A stretch of 42,547 bases of DNA from positions 1-42,547 of the forward strand of contig NZ_JAKTTI010000038.1 of NCBI RefSeq assembly GCF_022427965.1. The letters are read 5' to 3'. Source of the stretch: Fredinandcohnia quinoae (lineage in GTDB: Bacteria > Bacillota > Bacilli > Bacillales > Bacillaceae_L). A program made the translations under genes and the position numbers. Positions 24,284 to 33,668 of the stretch are shown here, one piece after another. Under the pieces are notes generated by a model. It was not told the DNA's origin. It did not search any database and was given only the letters and a program-made list of their open reading frames with translations. Numbering within the stretch: the stretch's first letter is position 1; the number at the start of each line of letters is the position of its first letter.

Positions 24284-25006
24284 GTGAGGGGATGGCATAT
24301 TCGCGAATTTTTTGGATCAACAATAAATGGGTTACCATTTCAATGGTTATCTTTGACTCATGTTAGTATGCTATGTTTGTTTGTTGGAATGGCAGTCATT
24401 TTATTCGTCTTTCGTACAAAGTTTAGTGGAAGAAAATTCGTTATACGCTATACTCTTGCTTGTTTTTTACTTCTAAGTGAACTTTCCTTATACGCATGGT
24501 ATACGTACACGAAGACATGGGACATCGTTGACACATTGCCGTTACAACTATGTTCAATTTCCCTAATTTTAAGCTTTTTTATGCTGCTTTCAAGAAATAA
24601 ATTTTTATTTGAAGTTACTTATTTTCTAGGAATTGGCGGGGCGCTTCAAGCGATGCTGACACCTGAGCTTTCTTATGACTTCCCGCATTATCGCTATTTT
24701 CATTTTTTCATAGCACACATTGCAATCATCTTAGCAAGTTTATACATGATTTGGTATGAAGGTTACAAACCTACCATTAAATCAATTTTGAAGGCTTTTG
24801 CTACGTTGAATATAATTGCCATTTTTGTGTTTTTAATGAATAAAGCAACCGGCGGCAATTATATGTTTTTAGCACATAAGCCAAATAATCCAAGTCTAAT
24901 TGATTTTCTGGGCCCATATCCTTGGTATATTTTATCGCTGGAAATAGTGGCACTTGTCATGTTTTTTCTGCTCTATTTACCTTTTTCAATTAAAAAAAGT
25001 AATTAA
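24284..25006 (+). CDS. YwaF-type integral membrane protein (TIGR02206/TMEM164-like)
   Basis: Membrane protein of up to 240 residues with about seven helices. Conserved stretches LPLQLCSISLIL, FFIAHIAIILASLYMI and NYMFLAHKPNNPSLIDFLGPYPWY match the YwaF/TP0381 family; relatives include eukaryotic TMEM164. Function in bacteria unknown. Start uncertain: GTG 24284 has only a weak AGGT before it, whereas GAGGGGA (24286-24292) would suit a codon near 24299, which is ATT. GTG is given. Confidence 0.75.
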   Translation: MRGWHIREFFGSTINGLPFQWLSLTHVSMLCLFVGMAVILFVFRTKFSGRKFVIRYTLACFLLLSELSLYAWYTYTKTWDIVDTLPLQLCSISLILSFFMLLSRNKFLFEVTYFLGIGGALQAMLTPELSYDFPHYRYFHFFIAHIAIILASLYMIWYEGYKPTIKSILKAFATLNIIAIFVFLMNKATGGNYMFLAHKPNNPSLIDFLGPYPWYILSLEIVALVMFFLLYLPFSIKKSN

Positions 25007-25077
25007 GAAAATTCGAAACCTTATTGAATTAAGATCGTATAATTATTTTAAGATTTTAATTAAAATGAGGTGAAGCA

Positions 25078-25614
25078 GTGTTAATTTCGTATTTTTTAGT
25101 TTTTTTATTAGCAGCGATTCCGTTATTTGAATTGATTGCAGTTATACCATTAGCGATTATTGGAGGATTGTCGCCTGTTCCTGTTGCGATATTAGGCTTC
25201 CTAGGAAATTTAGTAACAGTCCTGCTATTAGTGCTATTTGTAGATAAAATAAAGGGATGGATGAGAGCTAGGAAATTAAAGGGGACTCCAGTAAAAGCGG
25301 TTGAAGGAATAGAACCACTTGAAAATGGGGAGAATGCTACTGTACAAGAATCAAAGAAACAAAAAAGAGCAAAATCTATTTTTGACAAGTACGGTCTACC
25401 AGGATTAACGATTCTTGGACCATTATTAGTCGGCTCACATATATCAGCTTTTATGGGGATGAGCTTTGGGTCAAGTAGAAAGTTGGTAACAGGATGGATG
25501 ATTACGAGCCTGGTGATATGGACAGTTGTATCTACTATACTAGCAAGTTCAGGTGTAAGCTTCTTTGTTCCAGGGGTCGAAGAAAATGGATTTTTAGTAA
25601 GGATTTTTAAATAA
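25078..25614 (+). CDS. Small multidrug export family (DUF/Sm_multidrug_ex) membrane protein
   Basis: Membrane protein of 178 residues. N-terminal hydrophobic hairpin LLAAIPLFELIAVIPLAIIG with the PxxE motif typical of the family, a second helix pair (PVAILGFLGNLVTVLLLVL), a charged cytoplasmic loop (about 60-105), then KYGLPGLTILGPLLVGSHISA and two C-terminal helices. The family name is historical; drug export is not established. GTG start with GAGGTGA. No terminator is visible before the pheS leader. Confidence 0.7.
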   Translation: MLISYFLVFLLAAIPLFELIAVIPLAIIGGLSPVPVAILGFLGNLVTVLLLVLFVDKIKGWMRARKLKGTPVKAVEGIEPLENGENATVQESKKQKRAKSIFDKYGLPGLTILGPLLVGSHISAFMGMSFGSSRKLVTGWMITSLVIWTVVSTILASSGVSFFVPGVEENGFLVRIFK

Positions 25615-25633
25615 ATCGAAAAATGGGTTTGAT

Positions 25634-25662
25634 TTGCCTCTATAAGATACGTATAATATAAT
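25634..25662 (+). promoter_or_regulatory. pheST promoter
   Basis: TTGCCT (25634-25639), 17-bp spacer, TATAAT (25657-25662). Confidence 0.7.
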
Positions 25663-25668
25663 CTATAC

Positions 25669-25947
25669 TTAACTACATATAGACACAACGATGAAAGAGA
25701 AGAGTAGCTTTCCATTCACTATTCAGGGAGAAAATGCCGAGATTGCAAGCATTTTTATAGGAGAAGGAAGTGAATTCACCTCTCGAGTTGGCACCGGGAC
25801 CGTCGAAAGAAAGGTATGACGTAAAGGTGTACCGGCACATGCCGTTATCTTAATGAAGTGAACAGTCTAGACATTGGACTGTTAACAAGGGTGGTACCGC
25901 GAAATCAAAACCTCGTCCCTTTTTTGGGATAGAGGTTTTTTATTTTT
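25669..25947 (+). promoter_or_regulatory. T-box leader of pheS, specifier TTC (Phe)
   Basis: Stem I begins with AGAGAAGAGTAGC (25696 onward, AGTA motif). The specifier TTC is at 25775-25777 in the classic GAA-TTC-A-CCTCTCG context. The T-box core AAGGGTGGTACCGCG is at 25887-25901; its TGGT bulge pairs with ACCA of uncharged tRNA-Phe. The terminator follows immediately. This leader accounts for the 350-bp gap before pheS. Confidence 0.95.
25907..25943 (+). terminator. T-box terminator of pheS leader
   Basis: AAAACCTCGTCCC pairs with GGGATAGAGGTTTT (one bulged A), followed by U's; competes with the antiterminator. Confidence 0.9.
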
Positions 25948-25970
25948 GATTGAAAAAGGAGGAGCTAATG

Positions 25971-27005
25971 ATGCAAGAAAGATTAAATGAGCTTCAACAA
26001 GAAGCGATTGCAAAGGTGGAAGCCGCAACTAACTTGAAAGAGTTAAACGATATCCGTGTTGCTTATTTAGGGAAAAAAGGCCCTATTACAGAAGTATTAC
26101 GAGGAATGGGGAAATTATCAGCTGAGGAACGTCCGAAAATGGGTGCTCTTGTCAATGTAGTGAGAGAGCAGATTACTGATAAATTATCAGCTAAACAAGC
26201 GATCCTTGAAAAAGAAGAGGTTGAAAAAAGACTGGCCTCTGAAACAATTGATGTTACATTACCAGGCAGACCAGTAACTGTTGGAAGTCACCATCCACTA
26301 ACTGCTGTTATCGAAGAAATTGAAGATTTATTCATGGGCATGGGCTATTCAATTGCAGAAGGTCCTGAAGTTGAACAAGATTATTACAACTTCGAAGCAT
26401 TAAATTTACCAAAAGGCCACCCTGCAAGAGACATGCAAGATTCATTTTATATTACCGAGGAAATATTATTGCGTACCCATACATCACCTGTTCAAGCAAG
26501 AACTATGAAAAAGCACGAAGGTAAAGGTCCAGTAAAAATTATTTGTCCTGGAAAAGTGTATCGTCGTGATAATGATGACGCAACACACTCACACCAATTC
26601 ATGCAAATTGAAGGTCTAGTTGTAGACGAAAATATTCGTATGAGTGATTTGAAAGGAACACTTGATACATTTGCGAAGAAAATGTTTGGTGAAGATCGCG
26701 AAATTCGCTTGCGTCCAAGCTTCTTCCCATTCACAGAGCCTTCAGTTGAAATGGATATTTCTTGTTTCAAATGTAGCGGAAAAGGATGCAATGTATGTAA
26801 AAAGACTGGTTGGATTGAAATTTTAGGTGCTGGGATGGTACATCCAAACGTACTTGAAATGGCCGGTTTTGATTCTAAAAGGTATACTGGTTTCGCGTTT
26901 GGAATGGGTGCAGAACGGATTGCAATGTTAAAATACGGAATCGATGATATCCGTCATTTTTACACAAATGATTTACGATTCTTACAACAATTCAAACGGG
27001 CATAA
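25971..27005 (+). CDS. pheS: Phenylalanyl-tRNA synthetase alpha subunit
   Basis: Catalytic subunit of 344 residues (same as B. subtilis) of the alpha2-beta2 class II enzyme. N-terminal coiled coil for tRNA binding; [20 protein letters not shown]; motif 1 region around [15 protein letters not shown]; motif 2 [17 protein letters not shown]; motif 3 [18 protein letters not shown] cysteine cluster [17 protein letters not shown] is present, as in other bacilli. In-frame starts at 25950 (TTG), 25968 and 25971; the last is eight bases after AGGAGG and gives the family N-terminus. T-box controlled; pheT follows by 15 bp. Confidence 0.95.
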   Translation: MQERLNELQQEAIAKVEAATNLKELNDIRVAYLGKKGPITEVLRGMGKLSAEERPKMGALVNVVREQITDKLSAKQAILEKEEVEKRLASETIDVTLPGRPVTVGSHHPLTAVIEEIEDLFMGMGYSIAEGPEVEQDYYNFEALNLPKGHPARDMQDSFYITEEILLRTHTSPVQARTMKKHEGKGPVKIICPGKVYRRDNDDATHSHQFMQIEGLVVDENIRMSDLKGTLDTFAKKMFGEDREIRLRPSFFPFTEPSVEMDISCFKCSGKGCNVCKKTGWIEILGAGMVHPNVLEMAGFDSKRYTGFAFGMGAERIAMLKYGIDDIRHFYTNDLRFLQQFKRA

Positions 27006-27020
27006 GGAGGGAGAACTATA

Positions 27021-29435
27021 ATGTTTGTTTCATATAAATGGTTACAAGATTATGTAGACTTATCAGGAATATCTGCTGAAGAATTAGCAGAGAAAATTAC
27101 AAGAAGCGGAATTGAAGTTGAAGGTGTAGACGTATTAGGAGAAGGAATCAGTGGTATCGTTGTTGGTCATGTTCTGGAGTGTGAGCAACATCCCGATGCA
27201 GATAAATTAAATAAATGTTTAGTTGATCTTGGCTCAGGGGAACCAGTACAAATTATTTGTGGTGCTAAAAACGTTGCGAAAGGTCAAAAAGTTGTCGTAG
27301 CGACAGTTGGAGCAGTTCTTCCAGGTAATTTTAAAATTAAAAAAGCGAAGCTCCGTGGGGAAGAATCAAATGGAATGATTTGTTCACTACAAGAATTAGG
27401 AATTGAATCTAAGTTAGTTTCAAAGGAATATTCAGAAGGAATCTTTGTATTCCCTCATGATGTAGAGCCAGGGGCAGATGCTCTTAAACAATTAAATCTT
27501 GATGATGAAGTTTTGGAATTAGGGTTAACTCCAAACCGCGCAGATTGTTTAAGTATGTTAGGAGTCGCTTATGAGGTTGCTGCCATTTTAGGAAGAGATG
27601 TTAAGTTTCCAATAAATGAACTTACTACTTCTGACGAAAAAGCAGCTGACTATATTTCAGTGCAAGTTGATGCTGGCGAAGATAATCCATTATATGTTGC
27701 AAGAGTCGTGAAAAATGTAAAAATTGCACCATCACCATTATGGCTGCAAACACGCTTAATGGCAGCCGGAATTCGACCACATAATAATGTTGTCGATATA
27801 ACAAATTATATTTTGTTAGAATATGGTCAACCGTTACATGCATTTGATTATGATCGTCTAGGTTCCAAAGAAATTCTAGTTCGACGTGCCAATGCTGGCG
27901 AAAAAATCACTACATTGGATGATGTTGAACGAACATTAACGAGTGACCATCTTGTCATAACAAACGGAAATGTTCCAGTAGCATTAGCCGGAGTAATGGG
28001 TGGAGCAAACTCTGAGGTTCAATCAGACACAACAACAGTCTTAATCGAGTCTGCTTATTTTAAAGGCAGTACGATTCGTAAATCGTCTAAGGACCATGGC
28101 TTACGAAGCGAAGCTAGTGCTCGTTATGAAAAAGGAATCGATCCGAATCGTACAAGAGCAGCTGCAGACCGTGCGGCAGCATTAATGGCAGAGCTCGCAG
28201 GTGGAGTAATATTAGATGAAGTTGTGGCTGTTGATACATTATCGGTTGAACCAGCGATTATTGAAATTACACTTGAACGAATTAATAAAGTTTTAGGAAC
28301 TAATATTTCAAAAGAAGAAGTTGTAAAGATCTTTACTAATCTACAATTTTCTATCATTGAAGATAATGAGACGTTCCGTGTTACAGTACCTACTCGCCGT
28401 GGCGATATTTCACTTGAGGAAGACTTGATTGAAGAGGTAGCAAGACTTTACGGCTATGATACATTACCAATGACATTACCAGTCGGAGAATCCATTCCTG
28501 GAAAATTAACTGATTATCAAGCGAAACGTAGATTAGTCCGCAGATACTTAGAAGGTGCTGGACTATATCAAAGTGTCACTTATTCATTAACTAGTACTGA
28601 AAAAGTTAATCAATATGCACTTGAAACGGGTACGCCAATTCGCTTGGCAATGCCAATGAGTGAAGAGCATAGTTTACTTCGTCTAAGTATTATTCCAAAT
28701 TTAATTGAAGTTGTGGGGCATAACTTAGCACGCCAAATGGATAGTGTTGCGACATATGAAATTGGCTCTGTATTTTTATCGAAAGCAAGTGCTGAATTAC
28801 CTGAGGAAAAAGAACATTTAGCAGCTGCAATTACGGGTCAATGGTTATCACCGACATGGCAGGGCGAGAAGAAAGCAGTAGATTTCTATGTGCTAAAAGG
28901 TGTACTAGAAGGTTTATTTGATTTACTTGGCCTTAGTGATCGGGTTTCTTATGTTCAATCAAAAATGGATGGAATGCATCCAGGGCGTACAGCAAGCATC
29001 TTGCTTGATGGTAATGCGATTGGATTGATTGGTCAACTTCATCCCGAAGCTCAAAAAGGGCATGATTTAACAGACACATACGTATTCGAATTATCTTTGA
29101 AGGATGTTCTTGAAACGAAGGTAGAAGAGATTCAATATCAACAAATTCCACGTTTCCCATCTATGAGTCGTGATATCGCACTTGTTGTTGCTAAGGAAGT
29201 GGCAGCGGGTGAGATGAAGCAAGCTATTGTTGAAGCAGGAGGCAAATTATTACGTGATGTATCCATTTTTGACCTGTATGAAGGTGAACATATGGAGCCA
29301 GGTAAGAAATCTGTTGCTTATTCAATCCGCTACTTCGATCCGGAACGTACGTTAACAGAAGAAGAAGTAACAAAAGCTCATGAAAAAGTATTAAAAGCTG
29401 TTGCAGACAAATTCGGAGCAACGTTAAGATCATAA
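27021..29435 (+). CDS. pheT: Phenylalanyl-tRNA synthetase beta subunit
   Basis: Beta subunit of 804 residues (normal length). Order: N-terminal B1 core, tRNA-binding domain (about 40-150, [33 protein letters not shown]), B3/B4 editing module ([20 protein letters not shown]), B5 domain, catalytic-like core ([11 protein letters not shown] and [16 protein letters not shown]) and the C-terminal ferredoxin-fold anticodon-binding domain ([32 protein letters not shown]). AAGGAGGG before the ATG. It edits mis-charged Tyr-tRNA-Phe and completes the enzyme with PheS. Confidence 0.95.
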   Translation: MFVSYKWLQDYVDLSGISAEELAEKITRSGIEVEGVDVLGEGISGIVVGHVLECEQHPDADKLNKCLVDLGSGEPVQIICGAKNVAKGQKVVVATVGAVLPGNFKIKKAKLRGEESNGMICSLQELGIESKLVSKEYSEGIFVFPHDVEPGADALKQLNLDDEVLELGLTPNRADCLSMLGVAYEVAAILGRDVKFPINELTTSDEKAADYISVQVDAGEDNPLYVARVVKNVKIAPSPLWLQTRLMAAGIRPHNNVVDITNYILLEYGQPLHAFDYDRLGSKEILVRRANAGEKITTLDDVERTLTSDHLVITNGNVPVALAGVMGGANSEVQSDTTTVLIESAYFKGSTIRKSSKDHGLRSEASARYEKGIDPNRTRAAADRAAALMAELAGGVILDEVVAVDTLSVEPAIIEITLERINKVLGTNISKEEVVKIFTNLQFSIIEDNETFRVTVPTRRGDISLEEDLIEEVARLYGYDTLPMTLPVGESIPGKLTDYQAKRRLVRRYLEGAGLYQSVTYSLTSTEKVNQYALETGTPIRLAMPMSEEHSLLRLSIIPNLIEVVGHNLARQMDSVATYEIGSVFLSKASAELPEEKEHLAAAITGQWLSPTWQGEKKAVDFYVLKGVLEGLFDLLGLSDRVSYVQSKMDGMHPGRTASILLDGNAIGLIGQLHPEAQKGHDLTDTYVFELSLKDVLETKVEEIQYQQIPRFPSMSRDIALVVAKEVAAGEMKQAIVEAGGKLLRDVSIFDLYEGEHMEPGKKSVAYSIRYFDPERTLTEEEVTKAHEKVLKAVADKFGATLRS

Positions 29436-29442
29436 AATGAAG

Positions 29443-29479
29443 AAAAACTGGTGCGATAATGCTTCGTACCAGTTTTTTT
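29443..29479 (+). terminator. Intrinsic terminator of pheST
   Basis: Fifteen-bp stem AAAAACTGGTGCGA/TTCGTACCAGTTTTT (one G-U), then U's. Confidence 0.92.
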
Positions 29480-29530
29480 ATGGATATTTTCGAGATTACT
29501 TTGAGGATATTCTCTGAACACTTGGGATAT

Positions 29531-29730
29531 ATGCACGTTCGCGAAGAAATATGCGCGCTCATCGGAATAAATGCACGTTTGCGAAGAAATATGCGCGTTC
29601 ACAAGAATAAATGCCCGTTCGCGAAAAAATATGTGCGCTCACAAGAATAAATGCGCGCTCACCAAAATATATGCACGTTAACCAGAAACTAAGTGCGCCC
29701 ACTGGAATAATTACGCGCCAACCTCATATA
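29531..29730. repeat. Ten tandem 20-bp repeats
   Basis: Ten head-to-tail units of exactly 20 bp, starting at 29531 and every 20 bases to 29711, consensus ATGCGCGYTCRCRARRAAT plus one base. Odd units 1, 3, 5 (GTTCGCGAAGAAAT type) and even units 2, 4, 6 (CTCACAAGAATAA type) alternate, so a 40-bp higher-order unit is visible. The last units (29691, 29711) are the most diverged. The array sits between the convergent pheT and rnhC and is richer in G+C than its surroundings. 29731-29761 shows nothing. Confidence 0.95.
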
Positions 29731-29761
29731 CGTTCTGATCAGTACAAATCAAAGCCCCCCA

Positions 29762-30706
29762 TCATACTCCCGCAATCCGCCTCGCTTTTCCGGTGTTCGC
29801 AAAATGGAGCTTCGTATACTGCCCTAACTCTTCAAACCCGAGCTTTCGAATTAACTCAGCAGCAACCCTATCAACCTGAGGTCCGGCACCCTTTTTAAGC
29901 TCAATGCCACATTTTTCACTTAGTTTATCAAATTCTTTAATAAATGAGTATCTCGCGATAATAGAGGCAGCAGCTACAGACAAGTGAACACCTTCAGCCT
30001 TCGTACTAAAATACACATTGTCTCGAATGATCTCACCTTGTCCTCTTAAATGGCGATAATATACGTCTGGTTCCGCAAACTGATCAATTAAAATTCCATC
30101 TGGAGCAAGTGGAGCAATTTTCTTTAAAACATGACCCAATGCCTGGTTATGGAGCAAAGCTTTAATTTTTCCTTGTGTCATACCACTAGATTGTAACCTG
30201 TTGTATTTTTCATTATGAAGAATAAGTAGGCTATACGGGATAACATGTAAAATCGATTTAGCAATTTCACATATCTGTTTATCTGTTAGATCTTTTGAAT
30301 CTTTTACCCCTAGTTCTTGTAAAAGAGCTAGGTTCTCTTCTGAAGCAAATGCCGCAACAACAGTCATCGGTCCAAAATAGTCTCCTGTACCAACCTCATC
30401 TGAGCCAATGATTGACATTGAGCCAATCCCCACAGGTGGGGCAAACTGATGTGTTGGTTTTTTAGCACCACCTACAGCCTTTTTCGGAGCTGCGTTTTCC
30501 ATACTTGTTCCCCATTTATCAGCCTCTGATTGTGCATCCCCGCCTTGAAATAGTACTTTTCCAGATTTATAAGCTGTAACAGTACATGCTGGGAGTTTTG
30601 CGACGAAAACACCACCTTGGGGAATCTTCTCTATTAATTGATTTGAATAATGAGACTTCATTTTTTTTATCGTAATCTCATTCACCTTTAATACAGTATT
30701 TGACAA
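29762..30706 (-). CDS. rnhC: Ribonuclease HIII
   Basis: Magnesium-dependent nuclease of 314 residues that cuts RNA in RNA/DNA hybrids. An N-terminal TBP-like substrate-binding domain (about 1-80; PQGGVFVAKLPACTVTAYKS) distinguishes HIII from HII. The catalytic domain begins SIIGSDEVGTGDYFGPM (first Asp/Glu pair), then ILIDQFAEP and YFSTKAEGVHLSVAAASIIA. The start is TTG 30706 (MSNTVLKV), as AGGAG directly abuts the alternative TTG at 30715. It is divergent from zapA, with a 220-bp spacer in which no convincing promoter was picked out. Confidence 0.93.
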   Translation of the reverse strand: MSNTVLKVNEITIKKMKSHYSNQLIEKIPQGGVFVAKLPACTVTAYKSGKVLFQGGDAQSEADKWGTSMENAAPKKAVGGAKKPTHQFAPPVGIGSMSIIGSDEVGTGDYFGPMTVVAAFASEENLALLQELGVKDSKDLTDKQICEIAKSILHVIPYSLLILHNEKYNRLQSSGMTQGKIKALLHNQALGHVLKKIAPLAPDGILIDQFAEPDVYYRHLRGQGEIIRDNVYFSTKAEGVHLSVAAASIIARYSFIKEFDKLSEKCGIELKKGAGPQVDRVAAELIRKLGFEELGQYTKLHFANTGKARRIAGV

Positions 30707-30926
30707 ATGGAACAACTCCTATATCAATTTCTTGCATTTTTTAATAAAATTCTTCAATATCCATCATAACTGTTGTTGAGAGTTCTTTCCATAATAGAAG
30801 TGTTCATGTTATTATTAACTTTAGAATTCAAAGTGATTGTTCAAAAAGTCTGGAAAAAGGCTGAAACAAGTTCTTTTTGTCCTCCTTTTTGTAACACACA
30901 TTTGCAGTAGAATGGAGGCAAATACG

Positions 30927-31196
30927 TTGTCACAGACGCAAAAGACGCGAACAACAGTTGATATATATGGACAGCAATATTCAATCATAGGGTCTGAGAG
31001 CACGAGTCACATACGTCTTGTTGCCTCAATCGTTGATGATAAAATGAGAGAAATTAACGGTAAAAATCCATATTTAGATATTAATAAACTAGCAGTGCTG
31101 ACTGCGGTTAATGTTGTGCATGATTTTTTAAAGCTTAAAGATGAAAATGAAGAGCTCCAGCAACTTTTAGAGCAAGTACAAAAAGAAAAGGATTGA
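30927..31196 (+). CDS. zapA: Cell division protein ZapA
   Basis: FtsZ-associated protein of 89 residues that bundles FtsZ filaments at midcell. N-terminal [19 protein letters not shown] is the ZapA beta-hairpin; [17 protein letters not shown] and the long C-terminal coiled coil ([20 protein letters not shown]) complete the family pattern. Start set at TTG 30927 ([11 protein letters not shown]), eight bases after GGAGG (30914-30918). The longer frame from 30837 would add a spurious hydrophobic leader, and the ATG 30912 lies in the ribosome binding site itself. cvpA follows by 5 bp. Confidence 0.88.
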   Translation: MSQTQKTRTTVDIYGQQYSIIGSESTSHIRLVASIVDDKMREINGKNPYLDINKLAVLTAVNVVHDFLKLKDENEELQQLLEQVQKEKD

Positions 31197-31201
31197 GAGA
31201 C

Positions 31202-31729
31202 ATGTTTGATTTAATCTTAATTTTCGTCCTTTTAATGGGATTTATTATTGGTTTAAAAAGAGGTTTTATTTTACAAATTGTACATTTAACAGGTTTTATT
31301 GTTGCCTTTATCGTCGCTTATTTATATTATGCTGAATTAGCACCAAAGATAAATTTATGGATACCCTATCCAACCTTTGGTGACCCAGAGGCTATGAAAT
31401 TTTTATTTGAAGGTACTAATTTAGAGGAAGCTTATTATAAAGCAATAGCATTTGCGATGATCTTCTTTGCAGTTAAGATTCTCATGCAAATTATAGGTTC
31501 AATGTTGGATTTTTTAGCAAATCTGCCAATTTTGAAGCAAATTAATAGTTGGGCTGGAGGACTGCTTGGATTTATAGAAATTTATTTAATTGTCTTTATT
31601 CTTCTATATATCGGGGCACTGTTACCAATTGAATTAGTACAATCCAACATACAAGATTCGTTCATGGCAAAAGCGATTGTCCAGCATACACCAATCTTTT
31701 CCGGGAAAATTAAGGATATGTGGATATAA
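31202..31729 (+). CDS. CvpA family membrane protein
   Basis: Membrane protein of 175 residues with four predicted helices, first one IFVLLMGFIIGLKRGFILQI, the hallmark of CvpA/YshB. Helices near 22-44, 78-100 and 118-140 follow. The family was named from colicin V production in E. coli; the role in bacilli is unknown. ATG 31202 is preferred over TTG 31193, which overlaps the zapA stop; AAAAGGA lies nine bases upstream. It is co-transcribed with zapA and ended by a terminator. Confidence 0.85.
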   Translation: MFDLILIFVLLMGFIIGLKRGFILQIVHLTGFIVAFIVAYLYYAELAPKINLWIPYPTFGDPEAMKFLFEGTNLEEAYYKAIAFAMIFFAVKILMQIIGSMLDFLANLPILKQINSWAGGLLGFIEIYLIVFILLYIGALLPIELVQSNIQDSFMAKAIVQHTPIFSGKIKDMWI

Positions 31730-31737
31730 TGAGATTC

Positions 31738-31766
31738 AAAACTTCCCTGAACAGGGAAGTTTTTTT
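31738..31766 (+). terminator. Intrinsic terminator of zapA-cvpA
   Basis: ACTTCCCT/AGGGAAGT with loop GAAC, preceded by A's and followed by a run of U's. Confidence 0.92.
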
Positions 31767-31889
31767 CGGCATAAAGGGGAATTTATCCAACTAAAAAATC
31801 TAATTTAGTGAGTTTTCTTTCACTTTCCATGAAAAAATTGTATCATTTTGGGTAGTAAAACGTATTGAAGTATAGGTAGGTGGCTATAG

Positions 31890-33611
31890 ATGACTGTTAA
31901 TAAAAAGGATGTAATCCGACTATTAGAGACAATTGCGATATATATGGAATTAAAAGGGGACAACCCATTTAAAATTTCGGCGTTCAGAAAAGCTGCTTTC
32001 GCACTTGAAAATGATGACCGAAGTCTCTCGTCAATTGATGATTTTACAGCCTTATCAGGAATAGGAAAAGGGACTGCTGCAGTTATTACAGAATATATCG
32101 AATCGGGTGAATCAAGCGTATTATTGGAGTTACAAAATGAAGTTCCAGAAGGATTAATTCCATTGCTCAATCTTCCAGGTTTAGGTGGCAAAAAAATTGC
32201 AAAGCTTTATAAGGAGCTTGGTATTGAGGATATAGAGATGCTGAAAGAGGCTTGTATCAATGAAAAGATTCAGGTTCTTGCAGGTTTTGGGAAGAAAACG
32301 GAAGAGAAAATATTAGAAGCAATTGAGGAAACTGGGAAGAGACCAGAAAGATTACCAATTTCTTATATGATAGAAATAGCTGAAAAAATTGAAGTAGCTT
32401 TGTCAAAAATGGATGGAATTATCAACTATTCACGTGCTGGTAGCTTGCGAAGGATGCGAGAAACGATTAAAGATCTTGATTTTATTATTGCAACGATAGA
32501 TCCAACTAGGATACGTGAACAGCTCTTGAAACTAGATAATCTTTCAGGTGTTATCGCCAGTGGTGATACGAAGGTGTCTGTTCAGCTTTCATATCAATAT
32601 GACATTTCAGTTGATTTTCGCCTCGTCAAACCAGAGGAGTATGCAACAACACTTCACCATTTTACAGGAAGCAAGGAACATAATGTCAGAATGCGCCAAC
32701 TAGCGAAACAACGTGGTGAGAAAATAAGTGAATATGGTGTTGAAAATATTGAAACTGGAGAGATTTTAACCTTCGAGAATGAGGAAGAATTTTATCGCTA
32801 TTTTGGTTTGAATTTTATACCACCTGAACTACGTGAGGATGGCACTGAAGTTGATGCTTATCAAGAAAAGGTTGATTTAATTGAATTAGAAGATATAAAA
32901 GGTGATCTTCATATGCACACAACTTGGAGTGATGGTGCCTATACGATAGAGGAAATGGCTGAAGCCTGTCGGAAAAAGGGCTATAAATATATGGCAATTA
33001 CCGACCATTCGAAATATTTAAGGGTGGCAAATGGGTTAACAGTTGAGCGCCTCTTAGAGCAACACAGAGAAATAGCTCGTATAAATCAGAAGTACGATGA
33101 TTTTACTATTTTTACAGGTGTAGAAATGGATATACTACCGGATGGGACTCTTGATTATGATGATGAGATTATTCGAAATGTAGATGTTGTCATTGCGTCC
33201 ATTCATTCTAGCTTTTCACAACCACGTGAGAAAATTATGGAACGCTTGAAGACAGCTTTACAAAGTCTTCATGTCGATATTATTGCTCACCCAACCGGTA
33301 GAATTATTGGTAAAAGAAGAGGTTATGATGTTGATATCGACATGTTAATTGAACTAGCAAAGGAAACAAATACTGTATTAGAATTAAATGCAAATTTAAA
33401 TCGACTTGATTTATCTTCTGAAAATATTCGAAAAGCACAACTAGCTGGTGTAAAGCTTATAATTAATACAGATGCTCATAGTATTGAGATGCTAGACCAA
33501 ATGAAATATGGAGTGTCTACAGCAAAAAAAGGTTGGATTCAAAAAGATACGGTTATTAACACATGGGATACAGACAGTCTATTAGATTTTCTTAAAAGAA
33601 ATAATGATTAA
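31890..33611 (+). CDS. polX: DNA polymerase X with PHP domain
   Basis: Family X repair polymerase/3'-5' exonuclease of 573 residues (B. subtilis YshC 570). N-terminal 8-kDa domain and helix-hairpin-helix motifs (LSGIGKGTA, LPGLGGKKIAKL, LAGFGKKTE), palm with catalytic Asp pair in RRMRETIKDLDFIIA (about residues 190-200) and third Asp in YDISVDFRLV. The C-terminal PHP domain (from about 338) has GDLHMHTTWSDG, ITDHSKYL, GVEMDILPDG and NTDAHS metal-binding motifs, giving exonuclease and AP-site activity for gap repair. GTAGGTGG site before the ATG. A repeat-like ATAAAGGGGAATTTATCC lies upstream at 31771-31788. Confidence 0.94.
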   Translation: MTVNKKDVIRLLETIAIYMELKGDNPFKISAFRKAAFALENDDRSLSSIDDFTALSGIGKGTAAVITEYIESGESSVLLELQNEVPEGLIPLLNLPGLGGKKIAKLYKELGIEDIEMLKEACINEKIQVLAGFGKKTEEKILEAIEETGKRPERLPISYMIEIAEKIEVALSKMDGIINYSRAGSLRRMRETIKDLDFIIATIDPTRIREQLLKLDNLSGVIASGDTKVSVQLSYQYDISVDFRLVKPEEYATTLHHFTGSKEHNVRMRQLAKQRGEKISEYGVENIETGEILTFENEEEFYRYFGLNFIPPELREDGTEVDAYQEKVDLIELEDIKGDLHMHTTWSDGAYTIEEMAEACRKKGYKYMAITDHSKYLRVANGLTVERLLEQHREIARINQKYDDFTIFTGVEMDILPDGTLDYDDEIIRNVDVVIASIHSSFSQPREKIMERLKTALQSLHVDIIAHPTGRIIGKRRGYDVDIDMLIELAKETNTVLELNANLNRLDLSSENIRKAQLAGVKLIINTDAHSIEMLDQMKYGVSTAKKGWIQKDTVINTWDTDSLLDFLKRNND

Positions 33612-33668
33612 TAAGGTAATCTTATTTCATCGCAAGGAAATCGGGTTAGATAGAAGGGGGTTACAGAT

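Noticed and set aside
25056-25715. 219-residue minus-strand frame
   Set aside because: It is antisense to a clear membrane-protein gene and the pheS promoter; composition is typical of a shadow frame and no site precedes it.
29531-29730. CRISPR array
   Set aside because: The units are contiguous with no unique spacers of constant length, and no cas genes are present.
29459-29898. Short + strand frames running through the 20-bp repeats
   Set aside because: The period of 20 is not a multiple of three, there is no ribosome binding site, and the frames end inside rnhC. They are by-products of a stop-poor repeat.
30837-30926. N-terminal signal-like extension of ZapA
   Set aside because: ZapA is cytosolic; the internal TTG has a GGAGG site and matches the family start.
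31785-31793. DnaA box
   Set aside because: TTATCCAAC has two mismatches to TTATCCACA and stands alone.
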